From assembly GCF_900163645.1 (NCBI RefSeq), contig NZ_FUKM01000033.1, forward strand, positions 62,001 through 126,000: a stretch of DNA of 64,000 nt, read 5' to 3'. Positions within the stretch are counted from its first letter, which is position 1. Every line of letters starts with the position of its first letter. This document shows positions 32,248 to 41,934 of the stretch, one piece after another. Position numbers and translations under genes: made by a program. This DNA comes from Halomonas citrativorans (GTDB lineage: Bacteria; Pseudomonadota; Gammaproteobacteria; Pseudomonadales; Halomonadaceae). A model generated the notes under the pieces. That model worked only from the letters and a program-made list of their open reading frames with translations. It was not told the DNA's origin and searched no databases.

Positions 32248-32976
32248 ATGACGCAGGGGCAGAAGGCTACCTCCACAATACTTGAAACGCCGGTGCCGGG
32301 CGGGCTGTGGGTGGCCTTTACCGCTACCCTGAAGCGTGATGTAACACTGATGTTCAGACGCCGCGGCGAGCTGCTCAATCCGCTGGTCTTCTTCGCGCTG
32401 GTGATAACGCTGTTCCCAATCGGTATTTCACCCGACCGCGCCGTGCTTGCGCTGATCGCGCCAGGCCTTTTATGGGTAGCGGCGCTTCTGGCGGCGCTTT
32501 TATCACTGGATAGTCTGTTTCGCACCGATTATGACGACGGCAGTCTTGAGCAGATGCTGCTCGCGCCTCAGCCGCTAGCAGCGCTTAGTCTGGCCAAGGT
32601 ACTTGCCCACTGGTTGTTGACCGGGCTGCCGTTGGCACTGGTAGCACCGCTTCTGGGCGTGACGCTGGCCCTGCCCCTAGGCAGCTACGCGGTGCTTGCG
32701 CTTTCGCTTTTGTTGGGCAGCGCCAGTTTGAGCCTGATTGGCGCGATTGGTGCGGCGCTGACAGTCGGTATCGCGCGGGGAGGTGTACTGTTGTCGCTGA
32801 TCATACTGCCGCTGTATATACCGGTGCTTATTTTTGGGGTCGGGGCGGTGCAGGCCGCCGTCATTGGTGAAGGTGTCGCGGCGCACTTGGCCATGCTCGG
32901 AGCCCTGCTGGCCGCGTCGCTACTGTTGGCTCCCTGGGCGATTGCCGCCTCGCTACGCATCAGCATCAACGGTTGA
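32248..32976 (+). CDS. ccmB: Heme exporter protein CcmB
   Basis: 242 residues with six predicted membrane spans. The N-terminal LKRDVTLMFRRRGELLNPLVFF and central TDYDDGSLEQMLLAPQPL are conserved CcmB segments. It is the membrane partner of CcmA. It begins 3 bases after ccmA; the N-terminus is about 20 residues longer than in E. coli. Confidence 0.96.
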   Translation: MTQGQKATSTILETPVPGGLWVAFTATLKRDVTLMFRRRGELLNPLVFFALVITLFPIGISPDRAVLALIAPGLLWVAALLAALLSLDSLFRTDYDDGSLEQMLLAPQPLAALSLAKVLAHWLLTGLPLALVAPLLGVTLALPLGSYAVLALSLLLGSASLSLIGAIGAALTVGIARGGVLLSLIILPLYIPVLIFGVGAVQAAVIGEGVAAHLAMLGALLAASLLLAPWAIAASLRISING

Positions 32977-32990
32977 GGACAGAACACGCC

Positions 32991-33737
32991 ATGTGGACCT
33001 TTATTCATAAATGGGGCTCGCCCAAATGGTTTTATGCAATAAGCGCAAAGGTGCAGCCCTGGTGCTGGGCAGTCTCCCTGATACTCATTGCGACCGGTAC
33101 GGTATGGGGATTAGCCTTTACACCCACCGAGGTGAACCAGGGGCAGGGCGATAGCTTCAGGATCATTTATGTCCACGTGCCTGCCGCCTTTCTTGCCCAG
33201 TCGGTGTTTGTTTCGATGGCGGCGGCGAGCTTGGTTTTCATGGTATGGAAGGTCAAGGTGGCGGATATGGCTGCGACAGTCATGGCGCCGTTTGGGGCGG
33301 TGATGACGTTCGTGGCGCTTTTTTCCGGGGCGGTGTGGGGTGTACCTACCTGGGGCACCTGGTGGATGTGGGACGCCCGACTGACCTCCATGCTGATTCT
33401 GTTGTTTCTGTTTCTGGGTGTGATCGCCCTGCGCAGCGCTTTTACCCGTCGTGAGGGTGGATCAAAAGCGGCTTCGGTACTGGCCATGGTTGGGGTCATC
33501 AATATTCCGATTATCAAGTACTCGGTAGACTGGTGGTTTACGCTCCACCAGTCGGCGACCTTTACGTTGACGTCGCGGCCCCTCATGCCCATGGAAATGT
33601 GGCTGCCGTTGCTGATCATGGTGCTGGGTTTCTACTGTTTTTTTATCGCTCTTACACTGATGCGTACGCGTAGTGAAATCCTGCGTCGGGAAATTGATAA
33701 GCGCTGGGTCAGGGATTTGATCAAGGAGGCGCAGTAA
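32991..33737 (+). CDS. ccmC: Heme lyase/transfer protein CcmC
   Basis: 248 residues from the ATG at 32991 (GAGGACA upstream; a TTG at 32973 is rejected). Six spans and the tryptophan-rich periplasmic motif WGVPTWGTWWMWDARLT, which holds heme for attachment to CcmE, with conserved histidines in YVHVPAAF and TLHQSATFTL. Its stop overlaps the ccmD start (TAATG). Confidence 0.97.
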   Translation: MWTFIHKWGSPKWFYAISAKVQPWCWAVSLILIATGTVWGLAFTPTEVNQGQGDSFRIIYVHVPAAFLAQSVFVSMAAASLVFMVWKVKVADMAATVMAPFGAVMTFVALFSGAVWGVPTWGTWWMWDARLTSMLILLFLFLGVIALRSAFTRREGGSKAASVLAMVGVINIPIIKYSVDWWFTLHQSATFTLTSRPLMPMEMWLPLLIMVLGFYCFFIALTLMRTRSEILRREIDKRWVRDLIKEAQ

Positions 33738-33946
33738 TGGCATTTACATCGTTTGGGGCGTTCTTGGCCATGGGCGGACACGGCCCCTACGTGTGGGCGG
33801 CCTGGGGCGTCACGGCACTTTTGATGGTTGCCTGCATCGTTCATGCTCGTTTTGAGCGCCGCCAATTGGCCAGTGCTGTAAAACGCCGTGCCCGGCGTGG
33901 TGACCGTCATCCACCCCATCAAGCGAGACATGCCGATGACACCTAA
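33737..33946 (+). CDS. ccmD: Heme exporter protein CcmD
   Basis: 69 residues: one membrane helix (YVWAAWGVTALLMVACIV) and a basic cytoplasmic tail, as in CcmD, the small subunit needed to release holo-CcmE. It starts within the ccmC stop and overlaps the beginning of ccmE by 17 bases. Confidence 0.92.
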   Translation: MAFTSFGAFLAMGGHGPYVWAAWGVTALLMVACIVHARFERRQLASAVKRRARRGDRHPPHQARHADDT

Positions 33947-34412
33947 ACGTCGCCAGAAGCTAGCGGTCATTCTCGGCGCGCTGGCGCTAGCCGCCGTGGC
34001 GGTAGGCCTCACGCTCTACGCCCTGCGCGCTAATATCAACCTGTTCTACAGTCCGGTGCAGATTGCCCTGGGGGACGCGCCCATCGAGCGGGCAATCCGT
34101 GCAGGTGGCATGGTAAAGGAGGGTTCGGTTGTCCGTGACCCGCAAAGCCTGGACGTCGAGTTCCTGGTAACCGACTACGTGGACGAGCTTGCGGTGGCCT
34201 ATAACGGCATCCTGCCGGATCTGTTTCGCGAAGGGCAGGGTGTGGTAGTGGTAGGCAAACTTTCTACAGACGGGCGGTTTATAGCTGACAAGGTGCTGGC
34301 TCGCCACGATGAAAACTACATGCCGCCCGAAGTGTCGCAAGCGTTAGAGGATGCCGGTTACTCACCTGCTGATTATCAGGACCAACCGGTTGAAGCAGCC
34401 AAGCGTGAATAG
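33930..34412 (+). CDS. ccmE: Heme chaperone CcmE
   Basis: 160 residues from ATG 33930 (33936 is an alternative; GTG at 33888 is less likely). N-terminal membrane anchor (about 11-31) and a periplasmic OB-fold. The heme-binding His126 lies in VLARHDENYMPPEV with Tyr130 four residues on. It carries heme covalently from CcmC to CcmF/H. The start is inside the end of ccmD. Confidence 0.97.
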   Translation: MPMTPKRRQKLAVILGALALAAVAVGLTLYALRANINLFYSPVQIALGDAPIERAIRAGGMVKEGSVVRDPQSLDVEFLVTDYVDELAVAYNGILPDLFREGQGVVVVGKLSTDGRFIADKVLARHDENYMPPEVSQALEDAGYSPADYQDQPVEAAKRE

Positions 34413-34461
34413 GTTGAGCCAATGTCCTATACCCTAGAGTCCGTGTCATGCTGGAGCGCCG

Positions 34462-36465
34462 ATGTTGGTAAAATTGATCCCTGAGCTTGGGCATTTCGCG
34501 TTAATTATTGCCCTGTTAATGGCGGTATTGCAGGGCGTAATGCCGTTAGCCGGGGCGGCCACGCGAAGGCCGCTATGGATGGCATATGGTCATCCCATGG
34601 CCACGGGGCAGTTTCTGTTTATCGCGGTGGCTTATGTGTGTCTAACCGCCAGCTACGCGCTGGATGACTTCAGCGTGGCGAACGTCGCCAACAATTCCAA
34701 CTCGCTGTTGCCCTGGTACTACAAGCTCAGTGCGGTGTGGGGCAACCACGAAGGGTCGGTGCTGTTGTGGAGCCTGATGCTGGCGGGCTGGGGGTATGCC
34801 GCTTCGCGCTTCTCAGGCGGCCTGCCTCGCGACATGGTAGCGCGGGTACAGGGTGTGATGGGCTTGATTAGCGTGGGATTTTTACTGTTTATCCTGCTGA
34901 CGTCCAATCCCTTCGAGCGGCTTTTGCCCAACGTACCTCACGATGGTGCGGACCTTAATCCGCTGCTTCAGGATATTGGCTTGATTGTTCACCCGCCGAT
35001 GCTCTATATGGGCTATGTCGGGTTTTCCGTGGTGTTTGCCTTCGCCATTGCCGCGCTGCTGGGCGGGCGGTTGGATGCGGCCTGGACGCGCTGGGCGCGC
35101 CCCTGGACCAATAGTGCCTGGGCCTTTTTAACCGTGGGGATCGCGCTGGGCAGCTGGTGGGCTTACTACGAGCTTGGCTGGGGCGGCTGGTGGTTTTGGG
35201 ACCCGGTAGAGAACGCCTCGTTGCTGCCCTGGCTGACCGGCACGGCACTGATTCACTCGCTGGCCGTCACCGAAAAGCGCGGCTCGTTTAAAAGCTGGAC
35301 CGTACTGCTGGCCATTTTTACCTTTTCGCTATCGCTGCTGGGTACCTTTCTGGTGCGTTCTGGTGTGCTTACCTCGGTGCACGCGTTTGCCAATGACCCC
35401 TCACGCGGCTTGTTTATTCTGGTGCTGCTGACGATCACTGTGACGCTTTCTCTACTGATATTTGCGCTGCGTGCGCCTCGAGTGAGTCATCACGTGAGCT
35501 TCAGCTGGCTATCACGAGATTCGCTGCTGCTTATCAACAATATTCTATTGGTCATCATGACCGTGACGATTTTGCTGGGCACGCTCTACCCGCTGATTTT
35601 AGACTCGCTCAACCTGGGTAAAATCAGCGTGGGTCCGCCGTACTTTAATGCGCTTTTTGTACCGCTGACGGTTGTGATGTGTCTCTTTATGGGGCTTGGT
35701 CCGGTCGCTCGCTGGAAGAGCATGCCGGCCAGTGAACTGCGCCGTAAGCTGTGGCTTGCTGGCGTCGCTGCGCTGGTGCTGGGTATGGTGTTGCCGCTGA
35801 TATACACCGGTGAATGGAACCTGTGGGCCTCATTGGGTATTGTGGCTGCGCTGTGGATAGTGCTGCCTATTGGGAAGGACATGTGGGACAAAACCCGCCA
35901 CGGCTCCAGCCGCTTGGCGGGTTTGCGCAAGCTTTCACTGGCGTATTGGGGCATGGTGCTCGGGCATGTGGGAATTGCAGTGACGATTATTGGTGTGGCC
36001 GTGGTGTCCAACTATGCCACTGAGCGCACGGTGCGTATGGCGCCGGGTACCGAGCTTGACGTCGCGGGCTATCAGTTCACGTTGAGGGAGCTTAAAAGCC
36101 GCCGAGGCGCCAACTTTATGGCCGATACGGCCGTCATTCAGGTGCGCAATATCGAATCAGGGCGTGGTTTTATTATGCGCCCTGAGAAGCGCTTTTATCT
36201 GGCAACGGGTATGCCCATGACCCAAGTCGCGCTACGCCCCGGCCTGTTTCGGGATATTTACGTTGCCATGGGTGAAGATTTGGAGGATGGCAGCTGGGCC
36301 ATGCGCATTCAATATAAGCCTTTTGTACGCTGGCTTTGGTTGGGCGGTTTGTTGATGGCGTTAGGCGGCATACTGGCGATAGTGGATAAGCGCTATCGCC
36401 GAACCAGAACGGCCGACCGTGCCGACGTGGCCCGCTCGCCCAAAACGCAGGAAGCCGTGCTATGA
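34462..36465 (+). CDS. ccmF: Heme lyase subunit CcmF
   Basis: 667 residues with about 14-15 membrane spans. The WWD heme-handling motif GGWWFWDPVENASLLPWL is near residue 235, with conserved heme histidines in HEGSVLLW, LIVHPPMLY and IHSLAVTEKRGSFKSW. It attaches heme to apocytochrome c in the periplasm together with CcmH/I. ATG follows GGAGCGCCG. It overlaps ccmG by ATGA. Confidence 0.98.
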   Translation: MLVKLIPELGHFALIIALLMAVLQGVMPLAGAATRRPLWMAYGHPMATGQFLFIAVAYVCLTASYALDDFSVANVANNSNSLLPWYYKLSAVWGNHEGSVLLWSLMLAGWGYAASRFSGGLPRDMVARVQGVMGLISVGFLLFILLTSNPFERLLPNVPHDGADLNPLLQDIGLIVHPPMLYMGYVGFSVVFAFAIAALLGGRLDAAWTRWARPWTNSAWAFLTVGIALGSWWAYYELGWGGWWFWDPVENASLLPWLTGTALIHSLAVTEKRGSFKSWTVLLAIFTFSLSLLGTFLVRSGVLTSVHAFANDPSRGLFILVLLTITVTLSLLIFALRAPRVSHHVSFSWLSRDSLLLINNILLVIMTVTILLGTLYPLILDSLNLGKISVGPPYFNALFVPLTVVMCLFMGLGPVARWKSMPASELRRKLWLAGVAALVLGMVLPLIYTGEWNLWASLGIVAALWIVLPIGKDMWDKTRHGSSRLAGLRKLSLAYWGMVLGHVGIAVTIIGVAVVSNYATERTVRMAPGTELDVAGYQFTLRELKSRRGANFMADTAVIQVRNIESGRGFIMRPEKRFYLATGMPMTQVALRPGLFRDIYVAMGEDLEDGSWAMRIQYKPFVRWLWLGGLLMALGGILAIVDKRYRRTRTADRADVARSPKTQEAVL

Positions 36466-36989
36466 GCCGTCGACTATGGCTGTTACTGCTACCGCTGGGT
36501 TTTCTTCTGGTGGCGCTGTTTTTATATCAGCGTTTGCAGCATGATCCGTCAGCCCGGGACTCTGCGCTGATGGCACGTGAGTTCCCGACATTTGAGGCCA
36601 CCACGCTGCATGATGAAGGCAGCCTGGTCGATCAAACGCTGCTCCATGGGGAGGTCTCGCTGGTTAACGTGTGGGGCGAATGGTGCCCGGCCTGCAAGCA
36701 GGAAATGCCCCAGCTTTTGGCATTGGCCGACCAGGGTATTCGTATGGTCGGGGTGAACTATCGCGATACCCGCGAGAAGGGAGTGCACTTTTTAAACGAG
36801 TTTGGCGACCCGTTTGAAGTGAATATCTTTGATCCTGACGGCCGTTTGGGCTTTGACCTTGGCGTTTATGGCGCGCCTGAAACGTTTCTGGTCGATGCCG
36901 ACGGGATTATTCGCTATCACCATAAAGGCGATATCTCTCCTCAGGATGTGGCCGAGCGTATTTTGCCGGAGGTAGCCAAATGGCGTTAA
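36462..36989 (+). CDS. ccmG: Thiol:disulfide interchange protein CcmG/DsbE
   Basis: 175 residues. An N-terminal membrane anchor (about 5-22) and a periplasmic thioredoxin fold with the active site Trp-Cys75-Pro-Ala-Cys78 and the cis-proline region GAPETFLVDADG. It reduces the CXXCH cysteines of apocytochrome c. Translation is coupled to ccmF (ATGA) and it overlaps ccmH by 10 bases. Confidence 0.97.
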   Translation: MSRRLWLLLLPLGFLLVALFLYQRLQHDPSARDSALMAREFPTFEATTLHDEGSLVDQTLLHGEVSLVNVWGEWCPACKQEMPQLLALADQGIRMVGVNYRDTREKGVHFLNEFGDPFEVNIFDPDGRLGFDLGVYGAPETFLVDADGIIRYHHKGDISPQDVAERILPEVAKWR

Positions 36990-37450
36990 TACGTACCCTG
37001 GCCGTGCTCTTCCTGCTGCTGTTATCGGCAAGTGTTGTGGCGGAGGGAATCGAGCTGCGTGAGTTTGACGACCCGGTGCTGGCACAGCGTTATCACGCAT
37101 TAACCGCTTCCATGCGCTGCCCGCTGTGTGAAAACCAGGCCATCAACGATTCGAACTCACCTATCTCCGCCGATATGCGGGAACGCGTGTATCAAATGCT
37201 GCACGATGGGCGCTCCGATAGCGAAGTGATCAACCACATGGTTGAGCGCTTTGGCGACTATATTCTCTATAATCCGCGCCTGGAGAGCCGCACCTATCTC
37301 CTGTGGGGGCTGCCTATCGGGTTAGGCGTCGTGGGTGTTTTGATCGTGTTGCTCATAGTACGTGCACGGCGCCATGCGTCTGCCAAGGCGCTAAGTGTTG
37401 AAGAGCGCGCTCGGCTGGATGCGCTGATTCAGCGCAGGAGATCATCATGA
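36980..37450 (+). CDS. ccmH: Cytochrome c biogenesis protein CcmH (CcmH/CycL N-terminal type)
   Basis: 156 residues: signal sequence (about 1-21), periplasmic three-helix domain with the redox pair Cys47-Pro-Leu-Cys50 in MRCPLCENQAINDSNSP, and a C-terminal membrane helix (about 107-127). The separate ccmI gene shows this is the split form, not the fused E. coli CcmH. It overlaps ccmI by ATGA. Confidence 0.96.
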   Translation: MALIRTLAVLFLLLLSASVVAEGIELREFDDPVLAQRYHALTASMRCPLCENQAINDSNSPISADMRERVYQMLHDGRSDSEVINHMVERFGDYILYNPRLESRTYLLWGLPIGLGVVGVLIVLLIVRARRHASAKALSVEERARLDALIQRRRSS

Positions 37451-38334
37451 CGCTTTTATGGGTCGCCATGGCGATTGTCATGTTGCCAGCGATTGTCTTG
37501 CTACTTTCCCCGCTGCGTAAGGCGCATGCGCTTTATGACCAGCAACGTGCATATGAAGCCAACGACACTTCTGCCGAGCAGAACGTGGCCATTTTTCAGC
37601 GTCGGCTTGCCTCGTTACAGGCAGCTCATGCGCGTGGCGATGCTAGTACCGCGCAGTTTGAAGAAGGAACGCTGGAACTTGAACGTAGCCTTCTGGAAGA
37701 TACCGCCACGCTGGCCATACGACCGCTAAAACCGGCCCTTGCCGGGCGTTTAGCTGTGCCGTTGATTGCCTTGAGTGTGGTGGCCATTAGCCTTTTTTGG
37801 TACCTGGAAGAGGGCGCCGAGGGCGACCTTGCCCTGTATGGCGTTCAGCAGGAATTACTCAACGACCCCGGCGCTACTCCAGACACGTATATTCGTCGTA
37901 TGGAAGAGCAGGCAACGCTTCAGCCCGGCAATGCCAACGTATGGGCCTCGCTGTTTCCGTTGTATCGCGATACCGGCCAGGAAGATAAAGCCATTGATGC
38001 GCTGGAACGACTCATCGCGCTGGAAGGCCGTCTCCCTGCACTGCTCGCCCAGCTTGCGCAAATTCGCTTCTTTATGGCAGGGCGCGAGATGACCCCGGCT
38101 GTGCAGCGCTTGGTGGATGAAACGCTGGCTCAGGACCCACGGCAGCCAACGGTGTTAGGCTTATTGGGTATTCACGCGTACGATAACGGCGACTTTAACC
38201 GCGCCATAGGTTGCTGGCGCCGGGCGCTGGCAACGGTGGAAGACCCCAACACGGCTGCGTCGCTACGTGAAGGTGTTCGCGTGGCCCAGGAACGCTTGGC
38301 CGATGAGTCCACAATGGCCGCCGCTGATGAGTAG
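37447..38334 (+). CDS. ccmI: Cytochrome c maturation TPR protein CcmI
   Basis: 295 residues: two membrane helices (about 3-22 and 98-116) around a coiled cytoplasmic loop, then a periplasmic TPR domain (about 150-285; QPGNANVWASLFPLYRDTGQEDKAIDALERL and GLLGIHAYDNGDFNRAIGCWRRAL, each a repeat). It holds apocytochrome c for CcmH and CcmF. It is the last gene of the operon, 97 bases before smc. Confidence 0.92.
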   Translation: MTLLWVAMAIVMLPAIVLLLSPLRKAHALYDQQRAYEANDTSAEQNVAIFQRRLASLQAAHARGDASTAQFEEGTLELERSLLEDTATLAIRPLKPALAGRLAVPLIALSVVAISLFWYLEEGAEGDLALYGVQQELLNDPGATPDTYIRRMEEQATLQPGNANVWASLFPLYRDTGQEDKAIDALERLIALEGRLPALLAQLAQIRFFMAGREMTPAVQRLVDETLAQDPRQPTVLGLLGIHAYDNGDFNRAIGCWRRALATVEDPNTAASLREGVRVAQERLADESTMAAADE

Positions 38335-38431
38335 TGAAGCCCTGAGTCAACACACCGCTGCCGAGGTCGTTATTAATCGTGTATTTTGAATACCCCCTCA
38401 TGTTTATAAATAAATTCTTTGTAGGATTGGC

Positions 38432-41400
38432 ATGCGCTTAACCTCTATTCGTCTTGTTGGGTTCAAGTCGTTTGTCGATCCGGTCACGGTGCCCTTCGAC
38501 GGTAATATGACCGCGATTGTCGGCCCCAATGGCTGTGGCAAGTCCAATATTATCGATGCCGTGCGCTGGGTGATGGGCGAGTCCTCGGCCAAAACCCTGC
38601 GCGGCGAGTCCATGGCCGACGTTATCTTTAATGGCTCGACTGGGCGCAAACCAGTGGGTCAAGCATCTATTGAACTCAAGTTCGACAATCGCGACGGCAC
38701 CATGGGTGGCGTGTATGCCCAGTACGCGGAAATCGTGGTCAAACGGTTAGTGACCCGCGACGGCCAGTCCAGCTACTTCTTTAATGGCCAAAAGTGCCGC
38801 CGACGGGATATCGCCGACCTGTTTATGGGCACCGGTCTTGGCCCACGCTCCTACGCAATTATCGGCCAGGGCATGATCTCGCGATTGATTGAAGCTCGCC
38901 CCGATGACCTGCGCTCAACACTTGAAGAAGCCGCGGGCATCTCCAAATACAAGGAGCGCCGCCGTGAAACCGAAAACCGTATGCGGCGCACCCAGGAAAA
39001 CCTCGAACGTTTGGACGATATTCGTGAGGAGCTGGATAAACAGCTTGAGCGCTTAAAGCGCCAGGCGGAGGCGGCCAAACGCTACCAGGAGTTAAAACAG
39101 CAGGAGTACCGGCTTAAAGGCGAGCTGGCACTGCTACGCGGGCGCACCCTGCGGGCAGAGCAGTCGCAGCAGGAGAGCCGGGTTCGCGAGCTGGAAATCT
39201 CAGTTGAAAAAGATGTGTTTGGCGTACGTCAGTGCGAAACCCGTCTGGAGCAAGCTCGTGAGCAGCACGATGAGCTTGCCGAGGTACTGGAGCGCCACCA
39301 GCAGCAGTTTTTTGAAACCACCACGCGCATTGCACGGCTGGAGCAGGACCAGGCTCACCGGCGTAGCCGTGAGTCCCAACTGGCCAACGATATTGCTACT
39401 GCACGGCGCGAGCTGGATGAGCAGCGCCTGGTGAGCGAAGGCGACCGGGAGCGTCTTGCCGCCATCGACGAGCGCTTTGAGGACCTGGCGCCCGAACACG
39501 AAGCGCTGGAAGAACAGCTGGACGCCCTGGAACAGGCTCTGGCCGATGCTACCCCCGCCATGGAAGCTGCCGAGCAGCAGTGGTCGGACGCCGAAAATCG
39601 TTGGCGCGATGCCAGTCGCGAAGCCGACCGCAGCCAGGACCAGCTACGCGATTTAGAGCAGCGTATTCAACGCCTACAGGCAGAAAGCCAGCGGCGGCGT
39701 CAGCAGCGCGGCGATTTGGCGGATTTGAGCGCGCTACGCGAAGAGCACGCTCAGTTTCAGGCGCAGTTGGAAGAAGCCGAAGAGCGTTCCGAGGCCTTCA
39801 CCCAAACGCGTGAACAGTGGCAGCAGCAGTACAGCGATGCTAAACAGCGTTATCAACAGGCAACGCGCACCCGTGATGATAAGCGCGCTGAATTGAGCCA
39901 GCGCCAGGGTGAACTGGCCTCGCTGCAGGCCCTGATGGATGCCGCGCTAGCCGACCACGACCCGGATATAGAAGCAACCCTGGCGACCCACGGGCTAAGT
40001 AATGCCCTCCGCCTGGGTGAAACCCTCAGCGTGACACCCGGTTGGGAGACGGTCATTTCCTGGCTGCTGGCGCCCTGGTTGAATGCTCGCCTGGTCGCAA
40101 GCCACCAGCTTGCCGCACTGCCGCAGGCGCTGGCTACCGACTGGTGTCTGATTGATGAGCAAGCGCCCGCCGCTTCAACCCAGGGCCAGCGGCTGGATTC
40201 ACTGGTAAGCGGCGCTGGTGCGATAGGTGAATGGTTGGCCAGTATTCACTACGTTGAGTCCGGCGCCGAGGCTGAGCAGCTTGCGCCCGGCCTTGCAGCG
40301 GGAGACAGCGTTGTTAGCCGTGATGGCGTTTGGCGGGGGCGCGGCTGGCTGCATCAGCAGGCCAATGGCGAAGGCGTTGATGCCTTACTGGTAACGCGGC
40401 GCCGTTTCAAGGAGCTGGACGCCCTGCGCGAGCAGGATGAAGACGCGCTGGCGCTGGCTGAAGAGCAGTGCGAAACGACCAGTGAGACCATTGAAGCCCT
40501 GGAGCTTTCCCGTGAACAGCAGGCTGAGCAGGAGCGTGGCCATGCTACAAGCGTTCAGCAGTTGGCTATTAAAGAGCGTAGCGCTGCCCAAAAGCTGGAG
40601 CATTTGGAGAGCCGGGCCACTGAGCTTGATGCTGAGCTTGGGCAACTGCAAGAGGATGAAGCGGCGTTAACGCTTACCCTGGAGGAGCAGCGTGCCCGCT
40701 GGAATGTGGCGATGGAAACGCTGGAAACCACTGCACAGGCACGCGAAGTGGCCAGCGAGCAGCGTGGCCGCCAGCGCGAACAGCGCGACCAACTGACTCA
40801 ACAGCATGGCCCGTTAAAAGCACAGCAGCAGACGTTGGCATTAGAGCGTGAACGGTTAACCGCTGAACGGAGTAGTTTGCGCGCCCAGCAGGCACGTTCA
40901 AGCGATAGCGAAGAGCGCTTGACGCTACGCATAGCAGAGCTAGAAGCGTCGCGGGAAACGCTACTTGAGCCGGACGAGTTGGCTGGTGAAGAGCTTGAAG
41001 AGCTACTACATCAGCGTGAGCAGCAGGAGCGCCGCCTTACCGAAACGCGCCAGCAGGCCCAGTCGCTGGCAGAACAGCTGCGCAATGATGAGCTGGCCCG
41101 CCAGCAGCACGAACGCAATCTTGAGCAGAGCCGCGAGCAGCTTCAGCAGCGGCGTATGGATGTTCAGGCGCTGGCGCTAAAAGCGGCCACGCAAGATGAG
41201 CAGTTGGCCGAACTAGGGCATGACGCCGATGCCCTGGCCGAGAACCTGCCAAGCGATGCCAGTGAACAGGTTTGGCAGGAGCGTTTGGAAAGCACCGGCG
41301 AGAAGATACGCCGCTTGGGTGCCATTAACCTGGCAGCGATTGAGGAGTACGACCAGCAGGCCGAGCGACGCAACTATTTGGAAGCCCAGCACGCCGAACT

Positions 41401-41926
41401 GACCGAAGCGCTGGAAACCCTGGAGCGAGCGATCAAGCGTATCGACCAGGAAACGCGGGTACGTTTCAGAGAAACGTTTGATCAGGTGAATAGCGGTTTG
41501 CAGGAACTCTTTCCCCGCGTGTTTGGTGGTGGGGCGGCCTGGCTAACGCTCACCGGCGATGATCTGCTGGAAACCGGGGTGGCGATCATGGCGCGTCCGC
41601 CGGGTAAGAAGAACAGCACGATTCATCTGCTCTCCGGTGGGGAAAAAGCACTTACCGCGCTTTCGTTGGTGTTCTCGATCTTCCAGCTCAACCCTGCGCC
41701 GTTCTGTATGCTCGATGAAGTTGACGCGCCGCTGGATGATGCCAACGTGGGTCGATACGCCAAGCTGGTGAAAGAGATGTCGGAAAACGTTCAGTTCATC
41801 TATATCACCCACAACAAGATTGCCATGGAAGCCGCCGAGCGCCTGATGGGAGTGACCATGCAGGAACCCGGCGTGTCGCGCCTGGTATCGGTGGGGATTG
41901 ATGAAGCTGCGGCGCTGGTGGATTAA
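38432..41926 (+). CDS. smc: Chromosome segregation protein SMC
   Basis: 1164 residues, full length. N-terminal ATPase half with GPNGCGKSN (residues 31-39) and the QGMISRLIEARPDDLR region; long coiled coils (about 165-500 and 670-1010) flank a hinge (about 515-645, ending VDALLVTRRRFKELD). The C-terminal half has LLSGGEKALTALSLVFSI (signature) and FCMLDEVDAPLDDANV (Walker B). It organises and segregates the chromosome. Having SMC (not MukB) fits pseudomonad-like gammaproteobacteria, where smc commonly lies close to zipA and ligA; here a tartrate-type gene pair intervenes. Confidence 0.98.
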   Translation: MRLTSIRLVGFKSFVDPVTVPFDGNMTAIVGPNGCGKSNIIDAVRWVMGESSAKTLRGESMADVIFNGSTGRKPVGQASIELKFDNRDGTMGGVYAQYAEIVVKRLVTRDGQSSYFFNGQKCRRRDIADLFMGTGLGPRSYAIIGQGMISRLIEARPDDLRSTLEEAAGISKYKERRRETENRMRRTQENLERLDDIREELDKQLERLKRQAEAAKRYQELKQQEYRLKGELALLRGRTLRAEQSQQESRVRELEISVEKDVFGVRQCETRLEQAREQHDELAEVLERHQQQFFETTTRIARLEQDQAHRRSRESQLANDIATARRELDEQRLVSEGDRERLAAIDERFEDLAPEHEALEEQLDALEQALADATPAMEAAEQQWSDAENRWRDASREADRSQDQLRDLEQRIQRLQAESQRRRQQRGDLADLSALREEHAQFQAQLEEAEERSEAFTQTREQWQQQYSDAKQRYQQATRTRDDKRAELSQRQGELASLQALMDAALADHDPDIEATLATHGLSNALRLGETLSVTPGWETVISWLLAPWLNARLVASHQLAALPQALATDWCLIDEQAPAASTQGQRLDSLVSGAGAIGEWLASIHYVESGAEAEQLAPGLAAGDSVVSRDGVWRGRGWLHQQANGEGVDALLVTRRRFKELDALREQDEDALALAEEQCETTSETIEALELSREQQAEQERGHATSVQQLAIKERSAAQKLEHLESRATELDAELGQLQEDEAALTLTLEEQRARWNVAMETLETTAQAREVASEQRGRQREQRDQLTQQHGPLKAQQQTLALERERLTAERSSLRAQQARSSDSEERLTLRIAELEASRETLLEPDELAGEELEELLHQREQQERRLTETRQQAQSLAEQLRNDELARQQHERNLEQSREQLQQRRMDVQALALKAATQDEQLAELGHDADALAENLPSDASEQVWQERLESTGEKIRRLGAINLAAIEEYDQQAERRNYLEAQHAELTEALETLERAIKRIDQETRVRFRETFDQVNSGLQELFPRVFGGGAAWLTLTGDDLLETGVAIMARPPGKKNSTIHLLSGGEKALTALSLVFSIFQLNPAPFCMLDEVDAPLDDANVGRYAKLVKEMSENVQFIYITHNKIAMEAAERLMGVTMQEPGVSRLVSVGIDEAAALVD

Positions 41927-41934
41927 GCCTCAGC